NCBI GenBank assembly: GCA_017558105.1 | Contig: JAFYWI010000003.1 | Location: 1-56,981 of the forward strand | Origin: Clostridia bacterium | GTDB taxonomy: Bacteria > Bacillota > Clostridia > Christensenellales > Borkfalkiaceae | Length of the DNA stretch: 56,981 nucleotides | Reading direction: 5' to 3' | In this document: one piece after another, positions 26,237 to 36,310 of the stretch | Layout: the number at the start of each line of letters is the position of its first letter | How positions within the stretch are numbered: position 1 is the first letter of the stretch | The notes under the pieces: generated by a model | Told to the model about the DNA's origin: nothing | Databases searched by the model: none | The model's input: the letters and a program-made list of their open reading frames with translations, nothing else | Position numbers and translations under genes: made by a program

Positions 26237-27652
26237 TTAGAATAAATCTTTAATCCATTCTATAATGCCACCAAAGAAATCTTTAACAGCGCCAATTGCT
26301 TTAGCAGGTAGGCTGTTAGCTTTCTTATAAGCTTTGTCGCTCTTAGCTTTTGCTTTCATAGCAGTTAAAGTATATTTTTGAGCGTTTGGTGAAGTTACAG
26401 TATCGCTTAAGCCAAATTGACCAAATGGGTTATCTACAAAGTAGTTAACGTCGCCAGTAGTTGCGTTTACTCTTAAAGTAAAGGTGTGTTTACCAACCGT
26501 TTGAGTAAAGAACCAGAATGGTACGTACATAATGTGCGCGCGTTTATTAGTAATGTTAGCACTGTTTACTGTAGTTGTAATGTGAGCAGTATTCCAGTTG
26601 TATTTTCTTGCTAAATCTGATTTATAATCTGATTGAGCTCTGCTCTTAACACCACCTTCAATAGAAGAGAAACCTTTAGAAATTAAATCAGTATATCTCT
26701 TTGGATTCCATCTATAACGAATTTTGTTTGATTCTTTTGTGGTTGCAGGTTCTTTGCTTAATGGTCTATCGTGGAATTTTAATATATTGTCGTTAGCCTT
26801 TGTATCAGTTACGTAAGAAGCATAGTAACCGTGCCAGCATAATTTATCTGGATATGGTTTCGTGCCACTACCCGTAGTAATTGTTGTGTAATTTGGATTG
26901 TCGTGTTTATATCTTAATTCAATAGAATTTAATTCTAAGTAAAATCTTAAAATTGGTTGATATTCTAAAACTGCTTCATCACAATAGCCTTTAGATTCTG
27001 CTGCGTTTAACCATTTCTTTAATGCTCTAACGCCTGCGCCACCTAATGATTCTTTAGCAACTTTTTCATCTAGGTTAGCAAGTGCTGCTCTAACTGCAGC
27101 CATATTATCCATAGCGCTATAGAAACCTTCAAAGTACTTAGCGTCTGGGCTCTTTTTCCATTCAGCAAATTCTGCAGAACCAAATACTACGCCACGTTCT
27201 CTGCCAACTGAAGCAAAATCTTCGTCTGGAACGATAGGTGCTTCTTGCATAATTGCTGGCATTAATGCTAATCTGTATTCAGAATCGCCTTTACCTGCGA
27301 ATAATGTTAATTTTGCAAAGTACCATTGAGCGTTGCCAGATAATTTCATATCTTTTGCTTTGTCAAAATAAACGCTTGCTTTTGCAGTGTTCTTTTTGCA
27401 TTTTTTTGCTAAAACGTATAACGTCTTTAAGTAATTTTCAACTGCTAAATCTTTAGCGTTGCCTTTTTCAAAATATTCTAATGCTTTTTGTGGCTTTTTG
27501 TCTATTAAAGTTGCAGCCATATCTGCACAAGCTTGTGGGTGACCAGCATCTGCAGCTTTCTTTAAGAACTTCATAGCTTTTGCTGGGTTCTTTGGATAAC
27601 CGTTAGCACCATCACGGTAATTCACGTAATCTTGATAAACTGAATTGCTCAT
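26237..27652 (-). CDS. Sel1/TPR-like repeats fused to the YVPFWFF domain
   Basis: AGGTAGG 9 nt upstream sets the ATG at 27652 (471 aa). Residues 1-150 form helical Sel1-like repeats (NPAKAMKFLKKAADAGHPQA, KALEYFEKG, KASVYFDKAKDM). Residues 155-430 are the same domain as in the adjacent 328-aa protein (EYQPILRFYL, CWHGYYASYV, NDNILKF, MYVPFWFF, RVNATTGDV, NPFGQF). The tail (430-471) is basic, then amphipathic and hydrophobic (FFGGIIEWIKDLF), so it may contact membrane. The function is unknown; the repeats imply protein binding. It is the first gene of the three-gene run. Confidence 0.7.
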   Translation of the reverse strand: MSNSVYQDYVNYRDGANGYPKNPAKAMKFLKKAADAGHPQACADMAATLIDKKPQKALEYFEKGNAKDLAVENYLKTLYVLAKKCKKNTAKASVYFDKAKDMKLSGNAQWYFAKLTLFAGKGDSEYRLALMPAIMQEAPIVPDEDFASVGRERGVVFGSAEFAEWKKSPDAKYFEGFYSAMDNMAAVRAALANLDEKVAKESLGGAGVRALKKWLNAAESKGYCDEAVLEYQPILRFYLELNSIELRYKHDNPNYTTITTGSGTKPYPDKLCWHGYYASYVTDTKANDNILKFHDRPLSKEPATTKESNKIRYRWNPKRYTDLISKGFSSIEGGVKSRAQSDYKSDLARKYNWNTAHITTTVNSANITNKRAHIMYVPFWFFTQTVGKHTFTLRVNATTGDVNYFVDNPFGQFGLSDTVTSPNAQKYTLTAMKAKAKSDKAYKKANSLPAKAIGAVKDFFGGIIEWIKDLF

Positions 27653-27722
27653 AAAATAAAACCTACCTAAAAATTTTTTTGTGTGCAACAAATTGTTAAC
27701 CAATTTTAATTACACACTATAT

Positions 27723-27750
27723 ATTGTACCAAAAATAAAAATTATGTCAA
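27723..27750 (-). promoter_or_regulatory. Sigma-A promoter of the Sel1/YVPFWFF gene run
   Basis: Minus-strand TTGACA (27745-27750), a 16-bp spacer and TACAAT (27723-27728) with TGG before the -10. The leader is about 64 nt. Confidence 0.7.
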
Positions 27751-27907
27751 TTGTTTTTATTAAATTTTACATATTTTTTCAAAACTTAGTTAATTTTTAC
27801 AACTTTTGCCAGTTTTTTTAACATTAAAAAACACTTTAACCCCCTTTATTATACTATATATATTCTGCTTTCTTCAACCTATGATTTTCAAAACTATTTT
27901 GTTAAAT

Positions 27908-27930
27908 TGAATAAAAACAATGTTTATTCA
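27908..27930 (+). promoter_or_regulatory. ArgR/AhrC-like operator upstream of argG
   Basis: A perfect inverted repeat TGAATAAA-N7-TTTATTCA. Each arm resembles an ARG-box half (TGAATWWW). It lies about 75 bp before the -35, and two TTGCAT-containing AT-rich copies follow at 27931-27963. It probably serves arginine repression; no argR gene is in the window. Confidence 0.55.
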
Positions 27931-28001
27931 TTGCATGTTGCATAAAAATAATTTTTTTGCATATTTTTTGAAAAATTTTTTATTTTTATACATATTTTTG
28001 T

Positions 28002-28030
28002 TTGACTTTAATTTTTTATGTTGCTATAAT
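28002..28030 (+). promoter_or_regulatory. Promoter of the arg operon (extended -10)
   Basis: TTGACT (28002-28007), a 17-bp spacer and TATAAT (28025-28030) preceded by TGC. GGAGG at 28061-28065 precedes argG. Confidence 0.8.
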
Positions 28031-28071
28031 GTTGCTATATTAAACAACAATTACATTTTCGGAGGAACATT

Positions 28072-29304
28072 ATGAACAAAAAAGACATTAAAAAGGTAGT
28101 TTTAGCATACTCTGGTGGTTTAGATACTTCTATCATTATTCCTTGGCTAAAAGAAAACTACAACAACTGCGAAGTTATAGCAGTTTCTGGCAACGTTGGT
28201 CAAGCAGACGAACTAGAAGGTTTAGAAGAAAAGGCACTTAAAACTGGTGCTTCTAAATTATACGTAGAAGACTTAACTGAAGAATTCGTTAACGATTTTA
28301 TTATACCTACCGTTCAAGCAGGCGCTAAATACGAAGAATATATGTTAGGTACTTCTTTCGCCCGCCCTATTATAGCAAAAAGAATTTGCGAAATTGCTAT
28401 TAAAGAAGGGGCAGACGCTATTTGCCACGGCTGTACTGGTAAAGGTAACGACCAAGTTCGTTTTGAACTTGCAATTAAGGCTTTTGCACCAGATTTAGCA
28501 ATTATTGCTCCTTGGCGTGAATGGTCTATTAAGAGCCGTGAAGAAGAAATTAAATATGCAGAAGAACATAATATTCCTTTAAAAATAAATAGAGAAACAA
28601 ATTATAGTAAAGATAAAAACTTATGGCACTTATCTCACGAAGGTATGGACTTAGAAGATGCTGGCAACGAACCATTATACGAAAAGAAAGGCTTTTTAGA
28701 AATGGGCGTTTCACCTATAGATGCACCAGACAAGCCTACCTACATCACCTTAGATTTTGAAAAAGGTGTTCCAGTTGCCTTAAACGAAGAAAAAATGAGC
28801 GCTAAAGAAATTATTTTAGCACTAAACAAATTCGGTGGCGAAAACGGCATTGGTTTATTAGATATAGTTGAAAACCGTTTAGTTGGTATGAAATGCCGTG
28901 GCGTATACGAAACCCCAGGTGGAGCAATTTTATACTTTGCTCATAACTATTTAGAAACACTTTGCTTAGACAAAATGACTTCACATAAAAAACAAGAACT
29001 TTCTGTAGCTTTTGCAGACCTTGTTTATAACGGACAATGGTTTACCCCACTACGCGAAGCACTTTCTGCTTTCGTTAGTAAAACTCAAGAAAGAGTTACT
29101 GGTAAAGTTAAACTAAAACTTTACAAAGGCAACATTATTAAAGCAGGCGTTTGGAGCGATTATTCATTATATAGCGAAGAAATTGCTACTTTTGAAGAAG
29201 ATAACGTTTACAACCAAACTGATGCTACAGGCTTTATTAACCTATTTGGGCTACCTATTAAAGTTCAAGCCCAAGTAGATGCAAAATTAAAAAATAAACA
29301 ATAA
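28072..29304 (+). CDS. argG: Argininosuccinate synthase
   Basis: The 410-aa protein has the PP-loop AYSGGLDTS at residues 12-20 and the expected [15 protein letters not shown] motif near 124. It joins citrulline and aspartate to argininosuccinate using ATP. The length is normal. It is the first gene of seven arginine genes on one strand with gaps below 15 bp, transcribed from a strong promoter with an ArgR-like site upstream. Confidence 0.97.
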   Translation: MNKKDIKKVVLAYSGGLDTSIIIPWLKENYNNCEVIAVSGNVGQADELEGLEEKALKTGASKLYVEDLTEEFVNDFIIPTVQAGAKYEEYMLGTSFARPIIAKRICEIAIKEGADAICHGCTGKGNDQVRFELAIKAFAPDLAIIAPWREWSIKSREEEIKYAEEHNIPLKINRETNYSKDKNLWHLSHEGMDLEDAGNEPLYEKKGFLEMGVSPIDAPDKPTYITLDFEKGVPVALNEEKMSAKEIILALNKFGGENGIGLLDIVENRLVGMKCRGVYETPGGAILYFAHNYLETLCLDKMTSHKKQELSVAFADLVYNGQWFTPLREALSAFVSKTQERVTGKVKLKLYKGNIIKAGVWSDYSLYSEEIATFEEDNVYNQTDATGFINLFGLPIKVQAQVDAKLKNKQ

Positions 29305-29318
29305 TTTAAGGAAACACT

Positions 29319-30710
29319 ATGGCAAAATTATGGTCAGGAAGAACTGACGGAAAAATAAATAAAGATGCAGACGATTTTAATTCTTCTATATCTTTCGATA
29401 GTAAAATGTACAAACAAGACATTTTAGGTTCTATTGCGCATGCAACGATGTTGTCTGCGCAAAAAATCATTTCTAAGGAAGATTTAAATAAGATTATAGA
29501 CGGGTTAGAAAGCATTTTAACCGATATTAATAACGGCGCATTAGAAATAGACTTAAACGCAGAAGACGTACACACTTTCGTTGAAGGTGAACTTATTAAC
29601 AGAATTGGCGATGCTGGTAAAAAACTTCACACGGCAAGAAGCCGTAACGACCAAGTTGCCCTAGATTTAAGAATGTACCTCAAAGACGAAAGCAAGTTTA
29701 TTGAAAAACAACTTTTAACCTTAATTGAAGTTATTTATAATAAGGCTAGCCAAAATATAGATGCTATTATGCCAGGCTACACTCATCTTCAAAGGGCGCA
29801 ACCAATTTCTTTTAGCCATCACCTACTAGCCTACGCAAATATGTTTAAGAGAGACTACGAAAGGTTAATTGATGCAGTTAAAAGAATGAACTTCTCCCCT
29901 TTAGGCAGTTGTGCTTTGGCTGGTACTACTTATAATACAGACAGAAATATGGTTGCTTCTGCTTTGGGGTTTGACGGAATTACTGCAAATAGTATAGACG
30001 GCGTTTCAGACAGAGATTTTTGCGTTGAACTACTTTCTTGCTTTGCTATTATTATGATGCACCTTTCTAGGTTTAGCGAAGAAATAATTTTATGGACTTC
30101 TTGGGAATTTAAGTTTATGGAATTATCCGACGATTTTACCACGGGTTCTTCTATTATGCCACAAAAGAAAAATAGCGATATGGCAGAACTTATTAGGGGC
30201 AAAACCGGGCGTGTTTACGGCGACCTTATGGGTATTTTAACCGTACTTAAAGGTTTACCACTTGCCTACAATAAAGATATGCAAGAAGATAAAGAAAGTA
30301 TTTTTGACGGGGTTGAAACTGTTAAAAAATGCTTAACGGTATTCACCCCTATGTTAGAAAGTGCTAAAGTATTAAAAGAAAATATGTTTAAGGCGGCACA
30401 AAAAGGTTTTATTAACGCAACCGATTTAGCCGACTATTTAACCAAAAAAGGTATGCCTTTTAGGTCAGCTTATAAAACGGTTGGCGAAATAGTTGCTAAA
30501 TGCGTTAGCGAAAACAAAGTTTTAGAAGATATTTCTTTAGAAGAATATAAACAAATTTCTAACCTTTTTGAAGAAGATTTATATAAAGAAATTTCACTTT
30601 CTACTTGCGTTGAAAAAAGAATTTCAGAAGGTGGCACAGGTCCACTTTCAGTAAAAAAACAAATAGAAGATTTAAGGACTTACGTTGAAAATGAAAAAAA
30701 TATTTATTGA
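29319..30710 (+). CDS. argH: Argininosuccinate lyase
   Basis: The 463-aa fumarase/aspartase-superfamily enzyme has ARSRNDQVALD near residue 106, the catalytic GYTHLQRAQP (His156) and the signature GSSIMPQKKN at 276-285 with the mobile catalytic serine. It splits argininosuccinate into arginine and fumarate. AAGGAAA precedes the ATG, 14 bp after argG. Its last codons overlap the argC start. Confidence 0.97.
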   Translation: MAKLWSGRTDGKINKDADDFNSSISFDSKMYKQDILGSIAHATMLSAQKIISKEDLNKIIDGLESILTDINNGALEIDLNAEDVHTFVEGELINRIGDAGKKLHTARSRNDQVALDLRMYLKDESKFIEKQLLTLIEVIYNKASQNIDAIMPGYTHLQRAQPISFSHHLLAYANMFKRDYERLIDAVKRMNFSPLGSCALAGTTYNTDRNMVASALGFDGITANSIDGVSDRDFCVELLSCFAIIMMHLSRFSEEIILWTSWEFKFMELSDDFTTGSSIMPQKKNSDMAELIRGKTGRVYGDLMGILTVLKGLPLAYNKDMQEDKESIFDGVETVKKCLTVFTPMLESAKVLKENMFKAAQKGFINATDLADYLTKKGMPFRSAYKTVGEIVAKCVSENKVLEDISLEEYKQISNLFEEDLYKEISLSTCVEKRISEGGTGPLSVKKQIEDLRTYVENEKNIY

Positions 30711-31620
30711 TGGTAGCGCAGGCACTACGGGGCTACGCATTTACGAAAGATTAGCAAATAGAAACGATATTAAACTTATAACTTTAACTGATGAAGACAG
30801 AAAAAACCCTGAAAGCAGAAAAAAGGCTATTAACGATAGCGATATTACCTTTTTATGTTTACCCGACGAGGCTTCAAAAGAATCCGTTTCCTTCGTAGAA
30901 AACCCTAACACCGTTATTTTAGACACTTCTACGGCACACAGAACAAACGAAAATTGGCTTTACGGCTTTCCAGAAGTGGTTAACGACTTTTCTGAAAAAG
31001 TTAAAACGGCTAAAAGAATTGCCGTTCCTGGTTGCCACGCAAGTGGGTTTATTGCGTTAATTAAACCTTTAATAGATAACAACGCTATTTCTAAAGACGT
31101 TTTACTTGCTTGCACTTCTGTTACTGGGTATTCTGGTGGTGGTAAAAAAATGATTGCCGACTACGAAAATGAAGATTTAGATTTATTACTTCAATACCCA
31201 AGGCAATACGGCTTAACCCAAACGCATAAGCACTTAAAAGAAATGTGTGCTTTAGCAGGCTTAACCAACTCACCTGCTTTTTCACCTATAGTTGCACCTT
31301 TTTATAGTGGTATGGAAGTAACTATTCCAATATTTAACCAATATTTAATTAACGGCGCAACAAAACAAACCATAGAAGAAATTTATGCTAAAACCTTTAA
31401 TAGCAAAGTGGTATATTTTGCTAACGAAAGCGAAAACGGGTTTGTTTCTTCTGGCAAACTAAGTGGAAAAGATAGTATGGAAGTTTCCGTATTTGGCAAC
31501 GAAGAAAGAATTTTACTTTGCGCAAGGTACGATAATTTAGGTAAAGGCGCTTCTGGAGCAGCCGTTCAATGCTTAAACTACTGCTTGGGCGTAGATGAAA
31601 CTACGGGACTAGATTTATAG
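30691..31620 (+). CDS. argC: N-acetyl-gamma-glutamyl-phosphate reductase (type 2)
   Basis: The predicted 309-aa protein begins MKKIFIDGSAGTTGLRI, the NADP loop of short type-2 ArgC proteins, and carries the catalytic Cys in AVPGCHASGF near residue 115. It reduces N-acetylglutamyl phosphate to the semialdehyde. The ATG at 30691 gives the family-typical N-terminus; an in-frame TTG at 30685 lies closer to the AAGGA site (6 nt rather than 12), so translation may begin two codons earlier. It overlaps the end of argH. Confidence 0.95.
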   Translation: MKKIFIDGSAGTTGLRIYERLANRNDIKLITLTDEDRKNPESRKKAINDSDITFLCLPDEASKESVSFVENPNTVILDTSTAHRTNENWLYGFPEVVNDFSEKVKTAKRIAVPGCHASGFIALIKPLIDNNAISKDVLLACTSVTGYSGGGKKMIADYENEDLDLLLQYPRQYGLTQTHKHLKEMCALAGLTNSPAFSPIVAPFYSGMEVTIPIFNQYLINGATKQTIEEIYAKTFNSKVVYFANESENGFVSSGKLSGKDSMEVSVFGNEERILLCARYDNLGKGASGAAVQCLNYCLGVDETTGLDL

Positions 31621-31628
31621 GAGATAAT

Positions 31629-32840
31629 ATGAAAATTATAGAAGGTGGCGTATGTGCGCCAAAAGGCTTTACCGCAAACGGAATTCATTGCGGAATAAGA
31701 AAAAATAAAAACAAAAAAGACTTAACTTTAATATATAGCGAAAAAAAAGCAAACGCAGTTGCAGTATATACTACTAACCTTGTTAAAGGTGCTCCACTAC
31801 AAGTTACTAAAAACAATATTGCAGACGGCAAAGCACAAGCGATAATAGTAAATAGTGGAAATGCTAACACTTGCAACGCTAACGGCATTGAAATTGCAAA
31901 AGAAACTTGCGCCCTTGTTGCCGAAAAATTAAATATTAACGAAACGGACGTTGTAGTTGCTTCTACCGGCGTTATTGGTCAAAAGTTAGATATAACCCCT
32001 ATTAAAAACGGCTTAGATGAGTTAGTAAAAGGCTTGGGCAATTTTAACGATTACGCTTGCGAAGGTATTTTAACTACCGATACGGTTACTAAATCTGTAG
32101 CAGTATCTTTTAATATCGGTGGCAAAGAGTGTAAAATTGGTGGCATTGCAAAAGGCTCTGGTATGATTCATCCTAATATGGCAACTATGCTTGTGTTTAT
32201 TACTACAGACTGCGCAATTTCTTCTACTATGCTACAAAAAGCGCTATCTACCGACGTTCAAAACACCTTTAATATGGTTAGTATTGACGGAGATACTTCT
32301 ACTAACGATATGGTTGTTGTGTTAGCAAACGGCATGGCAGAAAATAACGAAATTACTTGCGAAAATAAAGATTTTAACACCTTTATGCAAGCATTAAATT
32401 CCGTTACGGTTGCTCTATGCAAAATGATTGCTGGCGACGGCGAAGGTGCTACTAAACTTTTAGAATGCCAAGTTGACGGGGCTTCTACCCTACAAATTGC
32501 TAAAACTGTTGCTAAAAGCGTAATTTGTTCTTCATTAACAAAAGCGGCAATGTTTGGTGCAGACGCCAACTGGGGCAGAGTTTTATGCGCCATAGGTTAT
32601 AGTGGCGCTAACGTTAACGTAAACAAAATAGACGTTAAGTTCTGTTCTAATAAAGGCGAAATTTTAGTTTGCCAAAACGGAGCAGGCGTAGATTTTAGTG
32701 AAGAAAAAGCAAAAGAAATATTATTACAAAAAGAAATTTTAATTAAAGTTAACCTAAACGACGGGGAGTTTTCTTCTACCGCTTGGGGTTGCGATTTAAC
32801 TTACGATTACGTAAAAATTAACGGCGATTATCGTACTTAA
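31629..32840 (+). CDS. argJ: Glutamate N-acetyltransferase (ArgJ)
   Basis: The 403-aa protein has the self-cleavage site MATMLV, where Thr186 becomes the N-terminal nucleophile of the beta chain, plus ASTGVIGQ, TTDTVTK and a C-terminal AANWGR-like ADANWGRVLCA. It transfers acetyl from N-acetylornithine to glutamate, recycling the acetyl group; some ArgJ enzymes also use acetyl-CoA. No argA or argE is in the operon, which fits an ArgJ cycle. AGGAG precedes the ATG. Confidence 0.96.
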   Translation: MKIIEGGVCAPKGFTANGIHCGIRKNKNKKDLTLIYSEKKANAVAVYTTNLVKGAPLQVTKNNIADGKAQAIIVNSGNANTCNANGIEIAKETCALVAEKLNINETDVVVASTGVIGQKLDITPIKNGLDELVKGLGNFNDYACEGILTTDTVTKSVAVSFNIGGKECKIGGIAKGSGMIHPNMATMLVFITTDCAISSTMLQKALSTDVQNTFNMVSIDGDTSTNDMVVVLANGMAENNEITCENKDFNTFMQALNSVTVALCKMIAGDGEGATKLLECQVDGASTLQIAKTVAKSVICSSLTKAAMFGADANWGRVLCAIGYSGANVNVNKIDVKFCSNKGEILVCQNGAGVDFSEEKAKEILLQKEILIKVNLNDGEFSSTAWGCDLTYDYVKINGDYRT

Positions 32841-32853
32841 TAAGGAGAGATTT

Positions 32854-33708
32854 ATGAAAATAACAAATGCAAATCGTGCAAGCGTTTTAGTAAACGCATT
32901 GCCATACATTAAGCAATATACTGGAAAAATCGTGGTTGTTAAATACGGCGGAAACGCTATGATAGACGAAGAATTAAAAAATTCCGTTATGAAAGATATC
33001 GTTTTACTTTCTTTAATAGGCGTAAAGGTTGTTTTAGTACACGGCGGTGGCCCAGAAATTACCGAAATGCTTACTAAAATTGGTAAAGAAAGTAAATTCG
33101 TTAACGGCTTACGCGTTACCGATAAAGAGACGGTTGAAGTAGTACAAATGGTATTGGCAGGTAAAGTAAACAAAAGCCTAGTTAACCTACTTGGAGTTAA
33201 AGGTGGTAAAGCCATAGGGCTATCTGGCTTAGACGGGCAAATGATTCAAGCCAAAATTAAAAACGAAGAGCTTGGTTTCGTTGGCGAAATTACTAAAGTT
33301 AATACTTCCCCTATTATAGACTGCTTAGAAAAAGGCTATATCCCCGTTGTTTCTACCGTTGCTTGCGATGAAAACGGCAATATTTACAACGTTAATGCAG
33401 ATACTGCCGCTGCTAAAATTGCAGGCGAATTAAAAGCAGAAAGTTTAATTTCTATGACGGATATTGCAGGCATTCTACAAGATAAAAACGACGTTTCTAC
33501 CCTAATTCCAATTATAAAAATTAAAGACGCACCTAAACTAATTGAAAACGGCACTATTGCCGGTGGTATGATTCCTAAAACGGAATGTTGCGTAAACGCA
33601 ATTAAATGGGGTGTTAAAAAGGTGTTTATTATAGATGGAACTATACCACACTCTATAATAATAGAAATGCTAACCAACGAAGGTATAGGCACTATGTTTT
33701 GCGAATAA
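32854..33708 (+). CDS. argB: Acetylglutamate kinase
   Basis: The 284-aa amino-acid-kinase-fold protein has VVVKYGGNAM near residue 28 and LVHGGGPEI near 62 for ATP and acetylglutamate binding, and ends with GGMIPK and GTMFCE-type motifs. It phosphorylates N-acetylglutamate, usually the arginine-inhibited step; the N-terminal helix (residues 1-20) present in inhibited hexameric forms is there. AAGGAGA precedes the ATG. Confidence 0.96.
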   Translation: MKITNANRASVLVNALPYIKQYTGKIVVVKYGGNAMIDEELKNSVMKDIVLLSLIGVKVVLVHGGGPEITEMLTKIGKESKFVNGLRVTDKETVEVVQMVLAGKVNKSLVNLLGVKGGKAIGLSGLDGQMIQAKIKNEELGFVGEITKVNTSPIIDCLEKGYIPVVSTVACDENGNIYNVNADTAAAKIAGELKAESLISMTDIAGILQDKNDVSTLIPIIKIKDAPKLIENGTIAGGMIPKTECCVNAIKWGVKKVFIIDGTIPHSIIIEMLTNEGIGTMFCE

Positions 33709-33717
33709 GGAAAATTT

Positions 33718-34875
33718 ATGAACGTTTTTGAATTAGATAAACAATTTATTGCCAACACTTACGGCAGATTTAATTTGCAAATAGTAAAAGGTAAAGGTAG
33801 CCTTTGCTATGATGAAAAAGGTTTTGAATATATAGATTTAGGCACGGGCATTGCCGTTAACACCTTTGGGTTTTGCGACGAACTTTGGGTTAAAGCCGTT
33901 ACCGAACAATTAAACACTTTTCAACACACTTCTAACCTATATTACCAAAAACCTTCAGTAGATTTAGCAAAAATGCTTTGCGAAAAAACGGGTATGAAAA
34001 AAGTTTTCTTTTCTAACTCTGGCGCAGAAGCAAACGAGTGTGCTATTAAAACGGCAAGAAAATATGCAGAAAACACTAAAGGTAAAGAATATTTTAATAT
34101 AATAACCCTTATAAATAGTTTTCACGGCAGAACTATAACTACCCTTTCTGCTACTGGGCAAGAAGTTTTTCATAAAGACTTTTTACCTTTAACCGAAGGT
34201 TTTTTATACTGCCCTGCTAACGACGTTAACGCATTAACTGAACTTGTTAAAAACAACAAGGTTGCAGGCATTATGTTTGAAACGGTGCAAGGAGAAGGTG
34301 GGGTTTTACCACTTGAAGAAGATTTCGTTAACCAAATGGTTAAACTTGCAAAAGAAAACGATTTACTACTAATTGCAGATGAAGTTCAAACGGGCAACGG
34401 CAGAACGGGCAAATTATATTCTTATATGAATTACGGCTTTATGCCAGATATAGTTTCTACGGCAAAAGGCTTAGCAGGTGGCTTACCACTTGGCGCTACC
34501 CTGTTTAACGAAAAAACTGAAAATATATTAAAAGCAGGTATGCACGGCTCTACCTTTGGTGGTAACCCCGTTGCTTGCTCTGGCGCGTTAAGCATTTTAG
34601 AAAGGTTAGATGAAAAACTATTAAAAGAAGTAGAAGAAAAATCTAAATATATAATAGATAGTCTATCTAACGTTAAAGGGGTAAAAAGCATAACTGGTAA
34701 AGGCTTAATGCTTGGCATAGAAACTGAAAAAGATGCTAAAGAAATTGCCCTAAAATGCTTAGAAAAAGGGGTAATAGTGCTAACTGCTAAAAACAAAGTA
34801 AGGCTATTACCTGCACTTAATATTCCTATGGAATTACTAGAAAAATCAATAAATATTATAAAGGAAGTACTATAA
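33718..34875 (+). CDS. argD: Acetylornithine aminotransferase
   Basis: The 385-aa class-III PLP aminotransferase has [13 protein letters not shown] near residue 99, [18 protein letters not shown] and the PLP lysine in [14 protein letters not shown]. It converts N-acetylglutamate semialdehyde to N-acetylornithine with glutamate. Its TAA overlaps the argF ATG by one base (TAATG), indicating coupled translation. Confidence 0.95.
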   Translation: MNVFELDKQFIANTYGRFNLQIVKGKGSLCYDEKGFEYIDLGTGIAVNTFGFCDELWVKAVTEQLNTFQHTSNLYYQKPSVDLAKMLCEKTGMKKVFFSNSGAEANECAIKTARKYAENTKGKEYFNIITLINSFHGRTITTLSATGQEVFHKDFLPLTEGFLYCPANDVNALTELVKNNKVAGIMFETVQGEGGVLPLEEDFVNQMVKLAKENDLLLIADEVQTGNGRTGKLYSYMNYGFMPDIVSTAKGLAGGLPLGATLFNEKTENILKAGMHGSTFGGNPVACSGALSILERLDEKLLKEVEEKSKYIIDSLSNVKGVKSITGKGLMLGIETEKDAKEIALKCLEKGVIVLTAKNKVRLLPALNIPMELLEKSINIIKEVL

Positions 34876-35861
34876 TGGTTAACCTAAAAGGAAAAGATTT
34901 TTTAAAACTTATAGATTACACACCAGAAGAAATAGAATATTTAATAAACCTTGCCGAAGATTTTAAGAAAAAGAAAAAACAAGGCATACCACATAAACTT
35001 CACGAAGGTAAAAACATTGCCCTTATTTTTGAAAAAACAAGTACGAGAACGAGATGCGCTTTTGAAGTTGCCGCTTATGACCTTGGTATGAACGTTACCT
35101 ACTTAGACCCAACTGGTTCTCAAATAGGTAAAAAAGAAAGCATTGCAGATACTGCTAGGGTGCTTTCTGGTATGTACGACGGCATTGAATACCGTGGCTT
35201 TGGGCAAGAAATTGTAGAAGAATTAGCAAAATATTCTTCCGTACCCGTTTGGAACGGCTTAACTAACGAATTCCACCCTACCCAAATCTTAGCCGACTTT
35301 TTAACTATGAAAGAACAATTCGGCTACCTAAAGGGCTTAAATTTCGTTTATATGGGCGATGCAAGGTACAATATGGGCAATTCTTTAATGATAGGTTGCG
35401 CTAAAATGGGGGTTAACTTTACTGCTTGCGCTCCAAAAGAATTTATGCCAAGCCAACAATTAATAGATATTGCTAACGGCTACGCTAAACAAAGTGGCGC
35501 TAAACTTCAATTTACAGAAGACGTTGTTAAAGCCACCACTAATGCAGACGTAATTTACACAGACGTTTGGGTTTCTATGGGAGAACCAGAAAGCGTTTGG
35601 CAAGAAAGAATAGATAAACTTTCGCCTTACCAAGTAAATTCTAAAGTTATGAAAAATGCTAAAGAAAGTGCAATTTTTATGCACTGCTTACCTTCTTTTC
35701 ACGACTTAAAAACAACTCTTGGCAAAGAAATGGGCAAAAAGTTTAATAGGGTTGATATGGAAGTTACCGACGAAGTGTTTGAAAGCAAGCAATCTGTAGT
35801 GTTTAGAGAAGCAGAAAACCGTATGCACACAATTAAGGCGGTAATTAGCGCAACGATATAA
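34875..35861 (+). CDS. argF: Ornithine carbamoyltransferase
   Basis: The 328-aa transcarbamylase has the carbamoyl-phosphate motif STRTR at 56-60, [12 protein letters not shown] near 130, and the ornithine-binding MHCLPSFHD near 270, whose HCLP marks ornithine carbamoyltransferase rather than aspartate carbamoyltransferase. It makes citrulline for argG. It is the last gene of the operon and is followed by a hairpin array and a strong terminator. Confidence 0.95.
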   Translation: MVNLKGKDFLKLIDYTPEEIEYLINLAEDFKKKKKQGIPHKLHEGKNIALIFEKTSTRTRCAFEVAAYDLGMNVTYLDPTGSQIGKKESIADTARVLSGMYDGIEYRGFGQEIVEELAKYSSVPVWNGLTNEFHPTQILADFLTMKEQFGYLKGLNFVYMGDARYNMGNSLMIGCAKMGVNFTACAPKEFMPSQQLIDIANGYAKQSGAKLQFTEDVVKATTNADVIYTDVWVSMGEPESVWQERIDKLSPYQVNSKVMKNAKESAIFMHCLPSFHDLKTTLGKEMGKKFNRVDMEVTDEVFESKQSVVFREAENRMHTIKAVISATI

Positions 35862-35940
35862 GAGAGCAAATTGCTCTCGCAAATATCACTTTTTACGAAG
35901 TAAAAAATATAACTTTTATGCAAGGCATAAAAATATAACT
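35862..35940 (+). repeat. Three-hairpin array with repeated ATATMACT spacer
   Basis: Three short hairpins follow the argF stop: GAGAGCAA/TTGCTCTC (35862-35878), TTTTTAC/GTAAAAA (35890-35906) and TTTTATGC/GCATAAAA (35914-35932). The linkers ATATCACT (35883), ATATAACT (35907) and ATATAACT (35933) are nearly identical, while the stems differ but remain complementary. Confidence 0.6.
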
Positions 35941-35971
35941 AAAAAAGGCTTGGCAACTGCCAAGCCTTTTT
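35941..35971. terminator. Bidirectional terminator after argF
   Basis: A 9-bp stem GGCTTGGCA/TGCCAAGCC with a 2-nt loop has five T on the plus side and six on the minus side. It ends both the arg operon and the convergent minus-strand gene at 35984. Confidence 0.9.
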
Positions 35972-35983
35972 AATTTAACTCTT

Positions 35984-36301
35984 TTACCCTTGAACAATAT
36001 AAGGCAACACAAAGCACCCTACCCACGCAACAAGCAACAAAATTGAAGAAATAGTGGTAATGCTAAAACCTTTTTTAACTAACATAATAATTTCAAATAC
36101 AACGGCAAAAACAATTACAGGTGAGCCGTATATTGCGTAAACTAGTGGAACGAGCAATGCTAAACCACTAAACTGCTCGCCCGAAGTTGCTTCTACTGCC
36201 GAAGCACCAATTATATAAGCCAAAAAAATTGTACAAGCCAAAAATATTATAGCAATAACAATTCTATATATAGGTGTTTTTACTCTTTCAACGTTTTCCA
36301 T
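35984..36301 (-). CDS. Small membrane protein of unknown function
   Basis: The 105-aa protein has three hydrophobic segments (about residues 12-33, 46-72 and 80-103) separated by short loops, and no recognisable family motif. It lies 9 bp downstream of the cytidylate-kinase-like gene and is probably co-transcribed with it. A GGGGG site precedes its ATG. Confidence 0.65.
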   Translation of the reverse strand: MENVERVKTPIYRIVIAIIFLACTIFLAYIIGASAVEATSGEQFSGLALLVPLVYAIYGSPVIVFAVVFEIIMLVKKGFSITTISSILLLVAWVGCFVLPYIVQG

Positions 36302-36310
36302 AGTTCCCCC

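Larger units (their letters stand above)
27653..28071. other. Divergent intergenic region, 419 bp
   Basis: The region holds the promoter of the minus-strand gene (27723-27750), an ArgR-like dyad (27908-27930) and the argG promoter (28002-28030). The remaining parts (about 27751-27907 and 27931-28001) are very AT-rich with no ORF, RNA fold or repeat that I can support. Confidence 0.7.
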
